Shown here: positions 60,239 through 64,000 of the stretch, in pieces | How positions within the stretch are numbered: the first letter of the stretch is position 1 | Layout: each line of letters begins with the position of its first letter | Source: Prunella strophiata | Lineage: Eukaryota > Chordata > Aves > Passeriformes > Prunellidae | Direction: 5' to 3' | DNA: 64,000 bases | Assembly: GCA_036583965.1 (NCBI GenBank) | Contig: JAZBQD010000034.1 | Location: 13,580,040 to 13,644,039 of the forward strand | The notes under the pieces: generated by a model | What the model was told of the DNA's origin: nothing | What the model saw: only the letters and a program-made list of their open reading frames with translations | The model's database searches: none | Made by a program: the position numbers and the translations under genes

Positions 60239-62884
60239 CCTGAAACTGTGAAGTTATTCAAGTGAAGATTCAGATAATTGCAACAAAGAAATTATCAGTG
60301 TAATCCAGTTAGGATAAAGAATTACAATGAATAGGAGCAAGGCAGCTTCCACTGTCAAGTTTTGATTTTGCTAATGGTCTACTGAAGGAAAAAAAAAATT
60401 AAATTACATGACTGCAATATAGTCATAAACAACATGACAACTAAAACTTTCTCACCCAGACCAGACAAGCACAAGTTTCACATAGAAAACTGACATTTTC
60501 ACACATCTATAGTAAGAAACTCAGAGTTCAAATTCTCATGCCTTCTTTCATGTTTTTTCCATACAGCATGTGATTCAGGCATGACAGTCTTGTGTTTTTG
60601 CAACACATAAAAAGAATGGCTAAACTACTCTCACTCTTACAACCGTTAATTCAGATCAGAAAATACACAACTATCATTTTTAATGTCAGCTCCAACATTA
60701 AGGTGAACTGAAATCCATGTAAGGATTTCTCTACAAACTAAAAACCAAACTGAGACCCAACTTTGCCATAGGATCATTTTCATTTTAAAGAAAAAAAAAA
60801 GTTAAGTAACTTATAATTCTATTCCTTATAGCAGAAAACAAAAGACAAGAGATATTTTTTTCCAAAACACCAACATTATAGAGGAATTATGTGCAGCTGG
60901 AAGTTTCAGGTTTTGCACCATTTTAAAACTAGACATAATCATTATCAGTTTCATGACAAAACAGATTACTACTATTGCTACATCCCCTGTAGTTAGGAAA
61001 AAGCACCAATTTCCTGTTGCAGGTTGTTCAAACAAAGTATTTTTGTTGTGTAACAAGATTTTATCAAACTCCTGGAGGTCAAGGAAGAGTTGCTTTCTTT
61101 TTTGTTTTGTTTTACATAAACACATTCCTCAAATTCAGCCACTGTCCAGCCTCCCTCTGCTGATGTTGCAGCATTTGCTAATTAAGTAATGGCAGTAAAC
61201 ACTAATGAGGACAAGAATGGTGCTTGGAACAAAGGTCACAGTCTTGGCCCTATCATTTCTGCTCCATCAGGCACTTTACAACAACCAAACACTTGGAAAA
61301 GGATCAGGTTCCAAAGACAAAACCCACCCAGCTAATCTTAAAGAATAAACTACTCATATTAACAAGTCAATAGGTCAAGTTTCATTATTTCCTGGTACAC
61401 ACCATCATGGATGGTTTATTGATTATTCCACAGCAGAGCTCCTCCCAAAGGAGGAGGCCACATATGGCTTCTCCCCAGCCATAACTACCACTATGTCTAG
61501 AAAATACCAACTTTTAACATTCTTAATTAACATACACAACATGTTTTAGAAACTGGTTTTAAAATTCTTAATTACTTATTACAAATTTTTCCTCTAGAAT
61601 ACAAATATTTAGCTTCTCTGTCAGTTAAGAGGTTTGCTGACATCAATATACTTCACTAATCTACCAATTATAATCAAGGCTTCAGAACAACATTCATTCC
61701 TAAATGTTTGTAAATGGAAAAGGTTCAGTTGAACAAAGCTTTGAAAATGGAGGAGAGAAAACCCACTTGGGAAACAAGAGCAAACTTTAACATGGAACAT
61801 TCTTTCAAAGAAGAAGAAACATTTCTGTGACAGCAAATTACTTGTAGAAGTCTTTAGCTGGTGACTAAAGACCCACCCAAACCTGAACCATGCTGCTTCT
61901 CAAGAGAGAGAGCTCTGGAAAGTACCTCTAACTCTGGAAGAGATGGGGCAATCTTATCTTTTGGTACTAAAAGACAACTTTGCTGTGGCATCAAGAACAC
62001 ACGGTGCTGTTTGCAGGAGCTGTTATTACTCGGTCTCCTTGGTTACCCAAGGTGGCACCACAGACATCCTTTCCCAGGGTCAGGTTTGCTTCCTGGAAAG
62101 GTCCAATCCAAGAAGCCCATTTCAGTACTTCTGCTGACCAACCATCACAGCAGCTTCCCCAGCCAAAAGCATATCTCAAAAACACTACATCCTCCTGATG
62201 TCACATGTGGCAAGATAGGTAAGAAAATTGGCAAAGTCTCACAAAGGTACAGCACATTACACAGCCTTTAATGCTTTAAGCAGAGTGGGGAAAATAATCT
62301 AATTAAAAATTTAAATTAACACTGAAAGTGTAAGAAAACATGAAAATAATGTAAATTAAGCTCTACTTACAACAAGAAATTGTCAAAGGACATACTACCA
62401 CTGGTATAACCATTGAAGTTTTAAATGACTGAATAATTTAATTGGCATTGCTAACACACATGTGATTTAAATATTTCTTAATGTCATTCTATACCTTGCC
62501 TCTGCTGGAAACCTAGAAAAAAAAAATCAGTACCATAAAACTGCACTACAATTTTTTTATTTATTATTTTATTGTATGCTCCCATCATTCAGTATTCATG
62601 TATTTCATCTGCATCATTAATTTTCACACACTCACTCAATGGTCTGCAATGCTATCATGGGAAAAAAAATGTCTTCCATATACTAAAGGCAGCTTTGTTT
62701 ATCCTTGATTTATGGATGCCTCATTTGCAAGAAATCGTGTTTTCCTTCTAATTCACTGCTACTCATAATTAAAAATGCTTAAGCAATTGCATAATCTGAG
62801 ACAAGAATGAAAGTTAAACTGGCAAGACATGCCATACCAACAACTAATGGGTGTTCAGGCCATGGGAGCAGACTGGAGCTACCA

Positions 62885-63022
62885 AAAGATAACAGCTCTC
62901 AGCCAGGCTGGACAGGGCTTGGAGAAACCTGGTCTAGTGAAGTGTCCCTGCCCATGGCAGTGGACTGGAACTGGATGAGCTTCAAGGCCTCTTCCAACCC
63001 AAACCAGTCTGTGATTCTGTGA
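62885..63022 (+). repeat. CR1 LINE extreme 3' end
   Basis: ggctggacagggcttggaga, gtccctgcccatggcagtgg, ttccaacccaaaccagtctg and a gtgattctgtgac tail. Sense on +. Confidence 0.92.
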
Positions 63023-64000
63023 CATTCCTTGGTTCATCTGTCCCTTTTCCACTGTGTGATTTGCTCACCTCTCTGCAACTGCAGAGTACCTTAGAAGTAC
63101 AGGCACCTGAGTATGTGCCTGACTGCACTGATACAAGGAACAGAATAAAATTAATCACTGGAGGGACTCTGCATCTGAGAATACTCCCATTTTCACTGGG
63201 AAACTCATTTTCACTGAGTCCAATTCATGCTGACTCCCCAAAACAGAAAGGTGTTAAAACTTCTTTAAGGTACTGGACCTTTTATAACAAACCTTACTTT
63301 TATAGAGTAAGCTATTTAGAAACTCCTCCAACGTAACATATTTTGAATGTAGCTCTTCATTCAGGGATGAGCAGAATGAAGATCATTTGAAGCTGATCCT
63401 TCAAACAGGATGAGCACAAACACAGCCTTCTGAACACAAATGTTTTGAAAATTCTCATATCCAGCTGTTGCACAACCAGAGTATTTTGTGATGAAATACA
63501 TCTGGAATGGCAAAACTGATGAATTTAAGCAACAGCCATCACATTTTACTCAAACATTTCACTGATATCAATCTGCTCAAGTTATTCAATACTGATAGCT
63601 TCTCAATCTTCATTACTCAGAATATCGTACATACATTAAAGGTAAAAACACAGCCTGTCCTGAAGAGCTTTCAGCCTACAAACAGATGGAGACTGATACT
63701 GTCTTATTATTTGTTTCAACACTAATCAGCAAGCATCTTCAAATTTACAACATTCTACTACATCCTGAAACAGTATTTTCAGATATTTCAGACATCAAAG
63801 CTATCAATGGCAGGATGTCAGACACTTCACGCTCTGCATTTTCCAGGAACTGTAAAATCATAACATTATCCTGTCTGTGTAAATTGGTGTCAATAATGCA
63901 CAGTTATCTGTGACTGTCAATAAAGCTACCTGCAGGAGTTTTACTGCAGTCATACTCAGTACTGTATTACATGTAGAATGGGGCCAGGGCCCTGACATAC

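Larger units (their letters stand above)
58501..64000 (-). other. Intron upstream of the first visible exon (incomplete, at least 5.5 kb)
   Basis: Contains two CR1 fragments (60001-60238 and 62885-63022). I looked on the minus strand for the preceding exon (expected to encode a CWYILLSG-like CNB strand) and did not find it. No promoter or CpG island for the main 5' end is visible, so the gene start lies further right. Confidence 0.75.

Noticed and set aside
61441..61480. CArG-like ccacatatgg
   Set aside because: The core contains a C, so it is not a true CC(A/T)6GG serum-response site, and there is no supporting context.
62037..62052. Palindromic ccttggttacccaagg resembling an RFX X-box
   Set aside because: The half-site spacing does not fit the X-box consensus well, and a single 16-base palindrome is expected by chance at this scale.
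1..64000. Many ATG-started frames of 60-140 codons on both strands outside the RAPGEF6 exons
   Set aside because: None shows a recognisable domain, signal peptide with continuation, or splice-compatible ends. They are short, overlap CR1 repeats or lie antisense to true exons, and their number fits chance in 64 kb.
1..64000. CRISPR arrays, insertion sequences, operons, tRNA or rRNA genes
   Set aside because: Searched for by eye and not present; the window is vertebrate intronic DNA with one protein gene.

Overview
The window is vertebrate genomic DNA, almost certainly from a bird and probably a passerine. It is AT-rich and intron-dominated. It is littered with 3' ends of CR1 LINEs, recognised by their telltale tail of the type 'accattctgtgattctatga', and it carries one LTR-like block of a kind I associate with songbird genomes. 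The species cannot be named from the sequence.

One gene is present, on the minus strand: RAPGEF6 (PDZ-GEF2 / RA-GEF-2), a guanine-nucleotide exchange factor for Rap1 and Rap2. Fifteen consecutive coding exons can be placed between 58500 and 2195, all with AG/GT borders and all in compatible phase. Together they give 2592 coding bases, that is 863 complete codons plus a split codon at each end. In order they encode an N-terminal linker, an acidic segment, a cyclic-nucleotide-binding-like (CNB) domain, the REM (RasGEF N) domain, the PDZ domain, a basic/serine-rich linker, the RA domain and the first part of the CDC25/RasGEF catalytic domain. The first exons (about 90-100 residues, including the first CNB segment) lie beyond the right edge. 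The rest of the catalytic domain and the C-terminal tail lie beyond the left edge. I chose RAPGEF6 over its paralogue RAPGEF2 from paralogue-diagnostic stretches such as [28 protein letters not shown] and the exon that follows the N-terminal FGKQSGGKRGC segment.

Layout: 1-2194, start of the next intron; 2195-15654, twelve exons packed in 13.5 kb; 15655-22190, an intron with CR1 debris and a decayed telomere-like tandem repeat; 22191-22322, one exon; 22323-52737, a 30-kb intron; 52738-52881, one exon; 52882-58430, an intron; 58431-58500, one exon; 58501-64000, the start of another intron. No RNA gene, second protein gene, CRISPR array or microbial system was found. The apparent open frames outside these exons are short and have no recognisable family.

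The points most worth following up are: candidate internal promoters or alternative first exons for short RAPGEF6 isoforms (38.8-39.2 kb, 36.7-37.0 kb, and just 5' of the exon at 52738-52881); the telomere-like 176-190-bp tandem repeat at 20.5-21.2 kb; a 22-base homopolymer forming the polypyrimidine tract of the exon at 13853-14011; and a CpG-dense CRE/nuclear-receptor motif cluster at 27.3 kb. None amounts to a previously undescribed biological system.
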